Assembly: GCA_016185605.1 (NCBI GenBank)
Contig: JACPNG010000009.1
Location: 1-53,837, forward strand
From: Candidatus Woesearchaeota archaeon
GTDB lineage: Archaea > Nanobdellota > Nanobdellia > SCGC-AAA011-G17 > JACPNG01
Reading direction: 5' to 3'
Length of the DNA stretch: 53,837 nucleotides
In this document: one piece after another, positions 16,808 through 25,652 of the stretch
Position numbering within the stretch: the stretch's first letter is position 1
Layout: each line of letters begins with the position of its first letter
Notes under the pieces: model-generated
What the model was told of the DNA's origin: nothing
Databases searched by the model: none
Seen by the model: the letters and a program-made list of their open reading frames with translations, nothing else
Program-made: the position numbers and the translations under genes

Positions 16808-17808
16808 CCAAACAATCCTCCTATAAATTTAAATACAAAATAAACAAAACTCTTAGGTTCTTCATCTTTATTTTCTTTTGCTACTACAATTATTTCTTCA
16901 AATTCCTTTCCTTTTTCAATCTTATTATCTAAGTTTACATCATCTTTTTCTTCTATTACTTCATTTTCAGCTTCTTTTTCTTCTTCCTCACAATCTTCAT
17001 CTATTTTATCGTTGCAATTATTATCTTTATTGTCAGAACATATTTCCTTAGCGGATTTATGAGTTTCTGGATCATTGTCATCACAATCCTCATTGCAATC
17101 TCCAGCTTTATATCCGTCTTCATCTTTATCTACACATACATTACAATCTGATGGACAATTATTTTTATCTTCTTTTTCTTTGCATTTATTGTCTCCACAG
17201 CAAATATATCCCAAGAAACAACCTTGTTTATCCTCTCCAAGTTCAACTATAAATTCACTCTTGCAAAATGGCTTTCCAAAATATTTGCATTCCTTACATT
17301 CCCCATTATAACAGTCTTCAGATTTGCAATCATTATTACTATTGCATTTCTCTCCTTCCTCGCATTTTTCACATAATCCGCCGCAATCTACATCTGTTTC
17401 ATTTCTATTTTTTATGTTATCATCACAAGTTTCACAAACTGAACAATAAGGGCCTCCGCAATCCACACCATTTTCTTCGTTTATTGAATCTTTTTTTCCA
17501 TTAGAGCATAATTCATTCATAGTAGAAATATCCAATAATGCAGATCTTTGCTCTTTATTGTCTTCATAATATGTCTCTAAATTAGATATTACAATTCCAT
17601 TAATAGCTTCTGTGTTTGATGCTGGTACTGTTTCAGAAACACCGCCTACATTAACTACAACAGCGCCTCCAGATCCAACATTTTCTAATCTAATTATTTT
17701 TCCGTTATGTGTAACAGAATCTCCAACAAATAGATAAATTTCTTCAGCTAAAGCTAATGGAATAATTAAAATAAATAAAATTACAATTAATTTACTAATT
17801 TTTAACAT
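16804..17808 (-). CDS. Secreted Cys-rich protein with MopE-like metal-binding motifs
   Basis: Signal peptide; multiple CxxCGG..C motifs; VCVDKDEDGYKAGDCNEDCDDNDPETHKSAKEICSDNKDNNCNDKIDEDC. Confidence 0.75.
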   Translation of the reverse strand: MLKISKLIVILFILIIPLALAEEIYLFVGDSVTHNGKIIRLENVGSGGAVVVNVGGVSETVPASNTEAINGIVISNLETYYEDNKEQRSALLDISTMNELCSNGKKDSINEENGVDCGGPYCSVCETCDDNIKNRNETDVDCGGLCEKCEEGEKCNSNNDCKSEDCYNGECKECKYFGKPFCKSEFIVELGEDKQGCFLGYICCGDNKCKEKEDKNNCPSDCNVCVDKDEDGYKAGDCNEDCDDNDPETHKSAKEICSDNKDNNCNDKIDEDCEEEEKEAENEVIEEKDDVNLDNKIEKGKEFEEIIVVAKENKDEEPKSFVYFVFKFIGGLFG

Positions 17809-17934
17809 TTTTCTGTAATATTAAATTGAGATACAAAGTTTAAATATGTTACTATAATAATATTTATTAATCTTAATATAAAAGGAATTTATGCTAGATT
17901 TAAAACAAATAAATGAGATTATAAAATACTTGAA

Positions 17935-18273
17935 ATGGAAAACATAAGCTATCTTGGATTGAAAAAGCTCGATGATTTGGAGATTATGACTATTAACAGA
18001 CTAACAGAAAGATTCTATTCAAGAATTAACAAGGAATTCGAAGACTCTTCATTAACAATAGACATTAAAAAATACAAATCAACAGGCAAGAGAAGCAAAT
18101 ACTCAATACACCTGAGGATTAATCATCCAAGTATAAAGAATATATTAGCAGCAAAGCAATATGACTGGGATTTAGCCACAGCACTGCATAAGACCTTTGA
18201 CAATATATTAAATGAGATAGAGCATAAGTCAAAAAAAGAATCAATTAAAAGAAAAAGATTAAGCGAATCATGA
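17935..18273 (+). CDS. Possible HPF/RaiA-like ribosome-associated protein
   Basis: C-terminal YDWDLATALHKTFDNILNEIEHK resembles the xDlxxAIDxaxdkLexQlxKxk helix of HPF/RaiA; remote. Confidence 0.4.
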   Translation: MENISYLGLKKLDDLEIMTINRLTERFYSRINKEFEDSSLTIDIKKYKSTGKRSKYSIHLRINHPSIKNILAAKQYDWDLATALHKTFDNILNEIEHKSKKESIKRKRLSES

Positions 18274-18321
18274 TTATTTCTTATATTAAATTTTATAAAT
18301 CTTATTGATTATAAGAATAAG

Positions 18322-19305
18322 ATGAAAGAATTATTATGCTTAGGAATCGAGGGAACAGCCCATACATTCGGAGCAGCAGTAGTTACAGGCAAAAAGAGAA
18401 TATTAAGCGATGTAAGGGATATGTATACTACTGAATCTGGAGGAATAATCCCAAGTGAAGCAGCCAGACACCACAAAGAATTATCAAATGAGATAATAGA
18501 AAATGCTCTAAGAGAGGCTAATAAAGAATTTAATGATATAGATATAATAAGCTTTAGCAGATCTCCTGGATTAGCGCCTTGCTTATTAGCTACAAAAGAC
18601 AAAGCTATTGAACTAGCCAAGAAATACAATAAAGATTTAGTTGGAGTAAATCATGCTGTATCACATCTAACTTCTGGATTATTATTTACAGAAGCTAGAA
18701 ATCCAGTATATATCTATGTTTCCGGAGCTAACACCCAAATAATTGCTTTAATAGACAAAAGATTTAGAATATTGGGAGAAACATTAGATGTAGGATTGGG
18801 AAATGCCCTGGATAAATTCGGAAGGGGTATTGGACTGGGATTTCCCTCTGGCCCTAAAATAGAGGAATTGGCAAAAGATGGAAAATATATTGAACTGCCT
18901 TATACTGTAAAAGGAATGGATCTAGCTTTTTCTGGAATTGTGACAGAAGCTGTTAACAAATACAAAAAAGGATTTAAAAAAGAAGATTTGTGCTTTTCAA
19001 TCCAGGAGACATTATTTGCGATGCTGACAGAAGTAGTGGAAAGGGCTTTGGCTTTTACAGAAAAAAAAGAAGCCTTGTTAATAGGAGGGGTAGCAGCCAA
19101 TAAAAGATTAGCTGAAATGCTGGAAATAATGTGCAAGGAAAGAAAAGCCAAATTTTACTCAGTTCCAATAAAATATTCTGGGGACAACGCGATTATGATT
19201 GGCTGGCAGGGCATCTTAGAATACAATGCCGGAAAAAGAGATAATTTAAATGTTGATATAGATGATTCAGAAAGAACAGACGAAGTTGAAGTAATATGGC
19301 ATTAA
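18322..19305 (+). CDS. kae1: tRNA N6-adenosine threonylcarbamoyltransferase (Kae1/TsaD)
   Basis: GIEGTAHTFG, VNHAVSHLTSG, VSGANTQI, DVGLGNALDKFGRGIGLGFPSGPKIE, LLIGGVAANKRL. Confidence 0.93.
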   Translation: MKELLCLGIEGTAHTFGAAVVTGKKRILSDVRDMYTTESGGIIPSEAARHHKELSNEIIENALREANKEFNDIDIISFSRSPGLAPCLLATKDKAIELAKKYNKDLVGVNHAVSHLTSGLLFTEARNPVYIYVSGANTQIIALIDKRFRILGETLDVGLGNALDKFGRGIGLGFPSGPKIEELAKDGKYIELPYTVKGMDLAFSGIVTEAVNKYKKGFKKEDLCFSIQETLFAMLTEVVERALAFTEKKEALLIGGVAANKRLAEMLEIMCKERKAKFYSVPIKYSGDNAIMIGWQGILEYNAGKRDNLNVDIDDSERTDEVEVIWH

Positions 19306-19667
19306 AAGATATACTTGAAGGATTAAATAAAGTAAACGGATTAAATAATGTCAATATTCTTGGTGATGAAGACAAGGATATTATAAGAAATCTAGAAGAG
19401 GAGAATAATATAGGAGTTTTAGAATGCATTGACAGAAACCATGTTGTCATGGTTGTGCATAATTCTGGATTCAGGGAGCCTGAAAAAAATATGGTAATAA
19501 AAGAAAACGGCATTGCGATATTCCCAGCTTTAGAATTTCCAGAAGTCAAAGCCAAGGATGTTGTTTCAAGCTCTCCTGGAATTAATGTTCACGAATATCT
19601 AAGAAGAAGATTTAATCTAAATATAGATAATGAACATGCTACATTATTGATTGGATTTAATCTTTAA
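19296..19667 (+). CDS. Hypothetical protein, 123 aa
   Basis: ORF overlapping the 3' end of kae1; no family recognised. Confidence 0.55.
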   Translation: MALKDILEGLNKVNGLNNVNILGDEDKDIIRNLEEENNIGVLECIDRNHVVMVVHNSGFREPEKNMVIKENGIAIFPALEFPEVKAKDVVSSSPGINVHEYLRRRFNLNIDNEHATLLIGFNL

Positions 19668-19948
19668 TAATCCCTAACTCTACATGCTAAATTATCATTT
19701 ACAAAATTTTCATAAATTAGAGTTAAAACTTCTATTTTACTTCTTCTATCGGCGGCATCTAAAAGTTTTTTGAATGATTCTTCCTTAATTTCATATTCAT
19801 CAAAATCAGAATGCATATATGGATCATAACTATTAGCCATAACTATCTTTACTGGTCCTGTATCTTTAGAAAGAGCAACACCTTGATGAGATATTGGATC
19901 ATAATAAAATTTGCCAAAGAGTGTTTCAGGAATATGAACTATTCTCAT
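19664..19948 (-). CDS. Hypothetical protein, 94 aa
   Basis: ORF only. Confidence 0.5.
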   Translation of the reverse strand: MRIVHIPETLFGKFYYDPISHQGVALSKDTGPVKIVMANSYDPYMHSDFDEYEIKEESFKKLLDAADRRSKIEVLTLIYENFVNDNLACRVRDY

Positions 19949-19999
19949 ATATATTAAATATTGTAAAAATTTATAAATCTTATGTATTATTTTAATATA

Positions 20000-20707
20000 T
20001 TAATCTCTAAGCCCAAAATAAACCCTTCTGTTATTTTTTCCTTTGTTTTCTGCTTTTATGAATATTATCTCTCCAACTTCTTTTAATGATTTGACATGTG
20101 TTCCGCCGTCGCATTGGGTGTCTAATCCCTCTATTTCCAATATCCTATAAACATCCCTGTCCTCTATATTCTTAGCTAATTTATGCAATGAAGGATTTTT
20201 CATTACTTCATCTTTTGATAAGTAATATGATTTCACCTTCAAATCTTTTTTTATCTCCTCATTTGCTTTTTCTATTTTCTTTTTAATCTCATCTATATTA
20301 TAATTTTCCAAGTTGAAATCCATTCTTGATTTTTCCAGATCCTTTTGGTTTCCGGTTATAATTGCTCCAAGCTCATTAAAGAAGATTGCATTTAGAACAT
20401 GAGCAGCAGTATGCATTCTCATTAATTTATATCTTCTCTCCCAATTTATAACCCCTTTAATTTTATCTCCAACTTTTAATCCTTCCTTATCAACCTCATG
20501 ACTAACATTTCCATTAACCTTAGCAACATAAACTACATTGTATTCAACATTATTGCAGATTATTTTTCCTGTATCATTTGGCTGACCGCCGGAATGAAAG
20601 TAGAATGCAGTCTTATCTAAGACGACATATTTATCATTATTAACTTCTATTATTATAGCTTCAAATTCTCTCAAATAGCTATCTTCTAAGTATAATAATT
20701 CTGTCAT
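20000..20707 (-). CDS. alaX: AlaX-type alanyl-tRNA editing protein
   Basis: FYFHSGGQPNDTGKI, MRMHTAAHVLNAIFF, TQCDGGTHVKSLKEVG; likely start MTELLYLEDSYLREFEA at 20707. Confidence 0.9.
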   Translation of the reverse strand: MTELLYLEDSYLREFEAIIIEVNNDKYVVLDKTAFYFHSGGQPNDTGKIICNNVEYNVVYVAKVNGNVSHEVDKEGLKVGDKIKGVINWERRYKLMRMHTAAHVLNAIFFNELGAIITGNQKDLEKSRMDFNLENYNIDEIKKKIEKANEEIKKDLKVKSYYLSKDEVMKNPSLHKLAKNIEDRDVYRILEIEGLDTQCDGGTHVKSLKEVGEIIFIKAENKGKNNRRVYFGLRD

Positions 20708-21924
20708 CTCTTTAAACAACCTAAAGAGAAGTTATAAGTTTTTCCTTTATGTGTTATTTTCCATAAAGTTCCTTCTGAAGAATTACCAAATGATTTAACT
20801 AATCCTAATTCCTTCAATCCTTTGAAATATTTTCTTTTGTCTAAATAACCATTTATATGTTTATTTACAGTCCTATGATTTATTAAAACATTTTCTGAAA
20901 TTTGATAAGATGTTTTCGGACATCTCATCAGAGTTTTTAAAATCATAACTTTAGTATTATAATTCCATCTATTATTCTTAATTTTGTTTTTACAATTGAG
21001 TTGATGAATTAATTTTCTTTGTTTTACTGGATGATAAAATCCTATCAATTTGGAATATTTCTCTAAATCGTTTGAAAGAATGGCTATATAATATGTTTTG
21101 AATTTATCATCCTTAATAGAATTTAATCTAACATCGGTAATTGTTTTAAACTCTGGGAACTTTATATTAAATAAATTAATAAAATCTTGCAATAACTCTT
21201 TATTTGCTGAATAAAAATGAATTTCAGTCCCTTTCATACTTCCTTCATCATCCCCAAAAACTTTAATACCTTCTATAATAATATCTTTTGGAAGAGAATA
21301 AATTTGATTAGATAATCTTGCATATTTTCCTCTAAAATCAATATTATATAAATATTTTAAAATATGTCCAATTACTTTTGGAAATTCTATATGATTACAT
21401 TTCTTTCCATATCTAGATTTATATCTTCTTATTCTAACTTTTCCAAAGAAATTTAAATCATTTATGAATTGTTCAATTAACTCATTACAAGAATTTGAGT
21501 ATAAAGGTACTCTTCCTTCTGAAACTTCACCTCCACCATGTCCATCCCCTATTAACCTAAATACAATTCTTATAATTCTTTTATCTTCTTTCCAAGGAAA
21601 ATTAGGATTATAAATTAAATCGCCTCTAGGGCCTCTAAAAGCAATAACCTTTTTCTCTATTTTTCTGTAATATTCTTTATCAAAAAATAAGTTTACAACT
21701 TTATTTAGAAACCATAAAGGAATAAAATATTCTCCATCTCTATAACCCCTTATAGTTTCATAAGATATTTTATTATCTGTTCCGTTTTGAATTAAATTTG
21801 CCAACTCTTTAATTGTTTTTGTAGATTGAAGAATATTATTAAATATCTCTTTTCTTATATTTTCTTCAAAAGAAACTCTAACAAGATTGGGTAAATTCCA
21901 AATATGAAATTCTCTTTTTCTCAT
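20704..21924 (-). CDS. Free-standing LAGLIDADG-type protein with C-terminal winged-helix region
   Basis: IVFRLIGDGHGGG and IIIEGIKVFGDDEGSMKG as paired LAGLIDADG-like motifs; C-terminal MILKTLMRCPKTSYQISENVLINHRTVNKHINGYL HTH-like. Confidence 0.7.
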   Translation of the reverse strand: MRKREFHIWNLPNLVRVSFEENIRKEIFNNILQSTKTIKELANLIQNGTDNKISYETIRGYRDGEYFIPLWFLNKVVNLFFDKEYYRKIEKKVIAFRGPRGDLIYNPNFPWKEDKRIIRIVFRLIGDGHGGGEVSEGRVPLYSNSCNELIEQFINDLNFFGKVRIRRYKSRYGKKCNHIEFPKVIGHILKYLYNIDFRGKYARLSNQIYSLPKDIIIEGIKVFGDDEGSMKGTEIHFYSANKELLQDFINLFNIKFPEFKTITDVRLNSIKDDKFKTYYIAILSNDLEKYSKLIGFYHPVKQRKLIHQLNCKNKIKNNRWNYNTKVMILKTLMRCPKTSYQISENVLINHRTVNKHINGYLDKRKYFKGLKELGLVKSFGNSSEGTLWKITHKGKTYNFSLGCLKR

Positions 21925-21967
21925 AAATAATATTATAAATTTTGATTTATATACTTCACGTGTGTCC

Positions 21968-22018
21968 TTGTCCGCTGTGTCCGCTACGAATATACTGGAA
22001 AATATATATTGTAGTATG
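21968..22018 (-). promoter_or_regulatory. Duplicated upstream element, copy 1: AGCGGACACAGCGGACAA tandem 9-mers
   Basis: Near-identical to 39745-39795; ends 44 bp upstream of the 21924 start; minus-strand TATA AGTATATAAAT in between. Confidence 0.6.
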
Positions 22019-22117
22019 TATATAGGTGGTTTCCTGTATCGAAATAAATAGATATCTTAAGTATTTGTAGTCTCTTCTATATACATCTTTTTATATCTTT
22101 TGCTTATTTTATTAATT

Positions 22118-22756
22118 ATGAAATTTGATAACATAGAAATACAAAGATCATGCCACTCTTCATTTAAAATAAAATGCGATAAAATAATCTATATAGACCC
22201 ATTTAAAATACAGGATAATGAGAAAGCTGATTTAATATTAATTACACATGAGCATTTTGACCATCTAAGCATAGAAGACATAAAAAAGATAATAGATGAT
22301 AAAACAATAATAGTGGCGACAAATGACTGCGTAAGCAAATTAAACAAGTTTAGCAACATTGTAAAAATAGCTAATCCAGGAGTTAAGTTAGAAATCCTAG
22401 GAATCAAAATAGAGGCTGTTCCTGCTTACAACATAAATAAGTTCAGGGCTCCTAACCTTCCTTTCCATCCTAAAGAAGACAATAAAGTCGGCTATATAAT
22501 GGAAATAGACGGAAAAAGAATTTATCATACAGGAGATACAGATATTATTCCAGAGATGAAAAACATAAAAGATATTGATATAATTCTAATCCCAGTTTCA
22601 GGAACTTATGTTATGACTCCAGAAGAGGCTGCTAAAGCTATTGAAATAATCAAGCCGAAAATAGCAATTCCAATGCACTATGGAGAGATTGTAGGGAGCA
22701 TAAATGATGCAGATAAATTCAAAGAATTGGCAAAAACAAGAGTTGAAATAATTTAG
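22118..22756 (+). CDS. MBL-fold metal-dependent hydrolase (UlaG-like)
   Basis: LITHEHFDHLSIEDI, YHTGDTD, IPMHYGE. Confidence 0.88.
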   Translation: MKFDNIEIQRSCHSSFKIKCDKIIYIDPFKIQDNEKADLILITHEHFDHLSIEDIKKIIDDKTIIVATNDCVSKLNKFSNIVKIANPGVKLEILGIKIEAVPAYNINKFRAPNLPFHPKEDNKVGYIMEIDGKRIYHTGDTDIIPEMKNIKDIDIILIPVSGTYVMTPEEAAKAIEIIKPKIAIPMHYGEIVGSINDADKFKELAKTRVEII

Positions 22757-23085
22757 TCTTCTAATTCAAGAATTATGTGTTTTTTATCTGGCACAGAAAC
22801 ATATATCTCTTCTCCCTTTTTTAAATTCAAGCTTCTAACTAGGTTATTATTAAGATATATTCCCAATCTATCCTGTGATAATTTCACTATCTTTTGCTTT
22901 ATTTTTAGCGGGGTTTCTCTTAATTCGCTTATAACTCTTTGTGAAGAAATTTGCTCAAATTCAAAGTAATCGCATTTATCACATTGATAGCTTAATACCT
23001 TATTTTCAGCTCCAGCTACATTAACCTCTACTTTTTTTAAGGTTGAACCGCATTCTGGACATTTCATTTTATGATCTCTTGGCAT
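22753..23085 (-). CDS. Putative antitoxin: zinc finger plus AbrB/SpoVT-like domain
   Basis: CPECGSTLKK...YQCDKCDYFEFEQ; C-terminal LGIYLNNNLVRSLNLKKGEEIYVSVPDKKHIILEL; overlaps the toxin-like gene. Confidence 0.6.
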   Translation of the reverse strand: MPRDHKMKCPECGSTLKKVEVNVAGAENKVLSYQCDKCDYFEFEQISSQRVISELRETPLKIKQKIVKLSQDRLGIYLNNNLVRSLNLKKGEEIYVSVPDKKHIILELED

Positions 23086-23278
23086 TTATGACATATAAAG
23101 TTTGATTTTTTATCTTAAATAATATATAATAATTATTTTTTTCTATTTCAAATTTATCTTTTTTCTTTCTCGGATTTTTTGTTGTTAAAATAATCTCGAC
23201 AACTTTATCCCATGAAACTTCTTTTTTGTGCTCCTTAAGATAATGCTCTGTTGGTTTTATGCTTGTAAAATAAACCAT
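23069..23278 (-). CDS. Putative DUF4258/RelE-like toxin
   Basis: 69 aa, VVEIILTTKNPRKKKDKFEIEKNNYYILFKIKNQTLYVINAKR; small basic ORF upstream of and overlapping the antitoxin. Confidence 0.55.
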   Translation of the reverse strand: MVYFTSIKPTEHYLKEHKKEVSWDKVVEIILTTKNPRKKKDKFEIEKNNYYILFKIKNQTLYVINAKRS

Positions 23279-23346
23279 AATATCAAAAATGTAGTATAAA
23301 TGACTATATAAATTTTTCTGATAATTAAGACAAGGGTAGAGATAAT

Positions 23347-23727
23347 TTAGTCTTCTGGCTTCTTTGTTTTAAAGGTAGAAGCTAAATCTATTATATATTT
23401 GCCTTCTTCTAATCTATAAACCAAAGGCTTTCCCTTGAATAACTCAACAATATCCAATTCATATTTTCCAGGCTGCAATATTCTTATTGATTCCAAATCC
23501 AATATAACCGGCTTGTCATCCTCCTCCAATCCAACAATGTCATAAATATCCTGCTGGATTTGCAGCTTATCCTCATCTGTTAGACTATCTGTAATTTTTT
23601 GGGCTTCCTCCAGATTGCCTTTTTTAATAAAAAAGAAAAACTTATTGTTGCAGTCAGCGCATCCTTTTAAAATCTCATTAGAACCATCTGGATAAATCTT
23701 ACCGCATTTAACACATTGGTGTGGCAT
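23347..23727 (-). CDS. Archaeal zinc-ribbon protein (OapC-like)
   Basis: MPHQCVKCGKIYPDGSNEILKGCADCNNKFFFF; next to DUF2073 and Era-like GTPase genes. Confidence 0.7.
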   Translation of the reverse strand: MPHQCVKCGKIYPDGSNEILKGCADCNNKFFFFIKKGNLEEAQKITDSLTDEDKLQIQQDIYDIVGLEEDDKPVILDLESIRILQPGKYELDIVELFKGKPLVYRLEEGKYIIDLASTFKTKKPED

Positions 23728-23728
23728 A

Positions 23729-24103
23729 TTACTTTTTTCTTTTTCTTTTTAGGTTTTCAGTTAATAATAGAATCTTATTCGGGTCTCTTTTTATCTCTTT
23801 TACAACATTGGCTGGGCCGACAACAGTCAATCCGGTTCTGTCCCCAATTAATATGTTTATTAAAAACTCCTTCAAAAACTTATCCTTGTTGTTTGGATAT
23901 ATTGTGCATAATTCAATTCCTTTGAAGCTTTTTCCAACATACTCCATTGTCCTTTGTATTAAATCAGTTTCTTCTGTCGGCTTTAATCTACCTTCTATTA
24001 AAACTATTTTATTTTCCCTGACCAAATTCAGTATTTTTTTGATTTTTGAGCCAGAACTCAAAGATTCAATCTCTGAATATGGCAAAAACTGTAATGTTAA
24101 CAT
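23729..24103 (-). CDS. DUF2073-family protein
   Basis: Genomic context between the Zn-ribbon and Era-like GTPase genes; sequence resembles DUF2073. Confidence 0.65.
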   Translation of the reverse strand: MLTLQFLPYSEIESLSSGSKIKKILNLVRENKIVLIEGRLKPTEETDLIQRTMEYVGKSFKGIELCTIYPNNKDKFLKEFLINILIGDRTGLTVVGPANVVKEIKRDPNKILLLTENLKRKRKK

Positions 24104-24735
24104 TATTTCACCAGCCTAAACAATGATTCATAAAACTCTTCGATATTGTGGCCTCTTTCAGCAGAAATCCCAAGAACCTCATATTGTGGGAAGGCATTCT
24201 CAACTTTTTTAATATTTGCTTTTCTAAGATCAATTTTATTGGCTAACACCAATACAGGAATATTTCTTGCTGCTAGATTCCCTATTATTGTTAGATTAAC
24301 CTGAGAATATGGATTTTGGGTTGCGTCTAGAACAACTAAAACAGCATCCATTCCGTCCAGCCATTTTATTGCCTCTATAACTCCTTTAGTTGCTTCCTTT
24401 GCCCTTTTCTTAGCTTCTTTTGATGGCAGTCTATACTTAAGAAAATCTTCATAGTCTATTTTTGTTGCTATTCCTGGAGTATCTACTAAATTAAATGTCA
24501 ATTCTTTTCTTTTATGCTTGACTTTTATTTTTTCTTTTACCTGGACAGTTCTGGTTTCATGCGGAATCCTTGAGACAGCACCCATCTCTTCGCCAAGCCA
24601 GTCTTTGCATATCCTATTAGCCAAAGTAGTTTTTCCGGCATTTGGGGGGCCATAAATTCCCAACTTCAAGCTTCTTCTCTGCTGGAATATCCTATAGAAT
24701 ACGTTAGTTATAAAATTCCTCAATCTAATTATCAT
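24103..24735 (-). CDS. Era-like GTP-binding protein (OapA-like)
   Basis: GPPNAGKTTLANRI, VDTPGIATKIDYEDF, LANKIDLRK. Confidence 0.85.
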   Translation of the reverse strand: MIIRLRNFITNVFYRIFQQRRSLKLGIYGPPNAGKTTLANRICKDWLGEEMGAVSRIPHETRTVQVKEKIKVKHKRKELTFNLVDTPGIATKIDYEDFLKYRLPSKEAKKRAKEATKGVIEAIKWLDGMDAVLVVLDATQNPYSQVNLTIIGNLAARNIPVLVLANKIDLRKANIKKVENAFPQYEVLGISAERGHNIEEFYESLFRLVK

Positions 24736-24971
24736 AATATCTAAATTTAGCAGTAGTTAATTAATAAATTTTGTGGTAATTTTAAGCAGTTATTATATAA
24801 ATAGTAAGCTATATAAACAAAATAAAAAATGGTCTAAGAAATATCATTTTGTTTACACTCTAATAATTGCTTTTTTCATATATTCTGTTAAATTTTTTTT
24901 TATACATAAATGAATTTAATTTAGATAATATGCATGAAAAAGTTTATAAATAAATACACATACATACACAG

Positions 24972-25208
24972 ATGGCAACCAAAACAATATCAATAACAGA
25001 AGAGGCTTATGATATCCTAAACTCGAAGAAAGAAAAAACCGAAAGTTTCAGCGAGGCGATTGTTAAACTGTCTGGCAAAAGAAAATTATCATCTTTTTTT
25101 GGAGTTCTTAGCGAAAAAAGCGGGAGAGAATTAGAGGAAGAAATTAAAAAATCAAGAAAAAAGCATAGAAAACTGCATTTAGAAAGACTAAACAGAGTAA
25201 GAGTATGA
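24972..25208 (+). CDS. vapB: VapB-type antitoxin
   Basis: MATKTISITEEAYDILNSKKEKTESFSEAIVKL; overlaps vapC by 4 nt. Confidence 0.85.
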   Translation: MATKTISITEEAYDILNSKKEKTESFSEAIVKLSGKRKLSSFFGVLSEKSGRELEEEIKKSRKKHRKLHLERLNRVRV

Positions 25209-25597
25209 TACTAGACACATCTTTTTTAATTGATTTATTAAGAGGCAAAGACAATAAGGTAAAAGATAGAATAGATAGACTAGACAAAGAATTCATTATC
25301 AAAGGGGTTGCTTCTATAAGCATAATGGAATTATGGCGCGGGGCTCTACAAAGCGCTAATGAAAAAGAAAAGAAAGATATTAATGAATTGTTAAAATCCT
25401 TATTGATATTTAATTTAGATGAAAACGCAGCTAAAGAAGCTGCAGAAATTGAATTTGAATTAACAAAAAATGGAGATATAATAGATCTAGAAGATATTAT
25501 GATTGCCGGAATTTCCAAAGTACGTAATGAAGTCCTGTTAACTAGAAATGTAAAACACTTCAAAAGAATTAAAGGCGTTAAGTTTGAAGAATATTGA
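25205..25597 (+). CDS. vapC: VapC PIN-domain ribonuclease toxin
   Basis: MILDTSFLIDLLRG, conserved acidic residues, DIMIAGISKVRNEVLLTRNVKHFKRI. Confidence 0.88.
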   Translation: MILDTSFLIDLLRGKDNKVKDRIDRLDKEFIIKGVASISIMELWRGALQSANEKEKKDINELLKSLLIFNLDENAAKEAAEIEFELTKNGDIIDLEDIMIAGISKVRNEVLLTRNVKHFKRIKGVKFEEY

Positions 25598-25652
25598 GTT
25601 ACAATCTTTAAAGATAGCAAATTATTTAAATCGTTGTTTTAAGATTATTGTC

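Noticed and set aside
23716-24119. Two plus-strand ORFs opposite the DUF2073 gene
   Set aside because: Antisense to conserved coding sequence.
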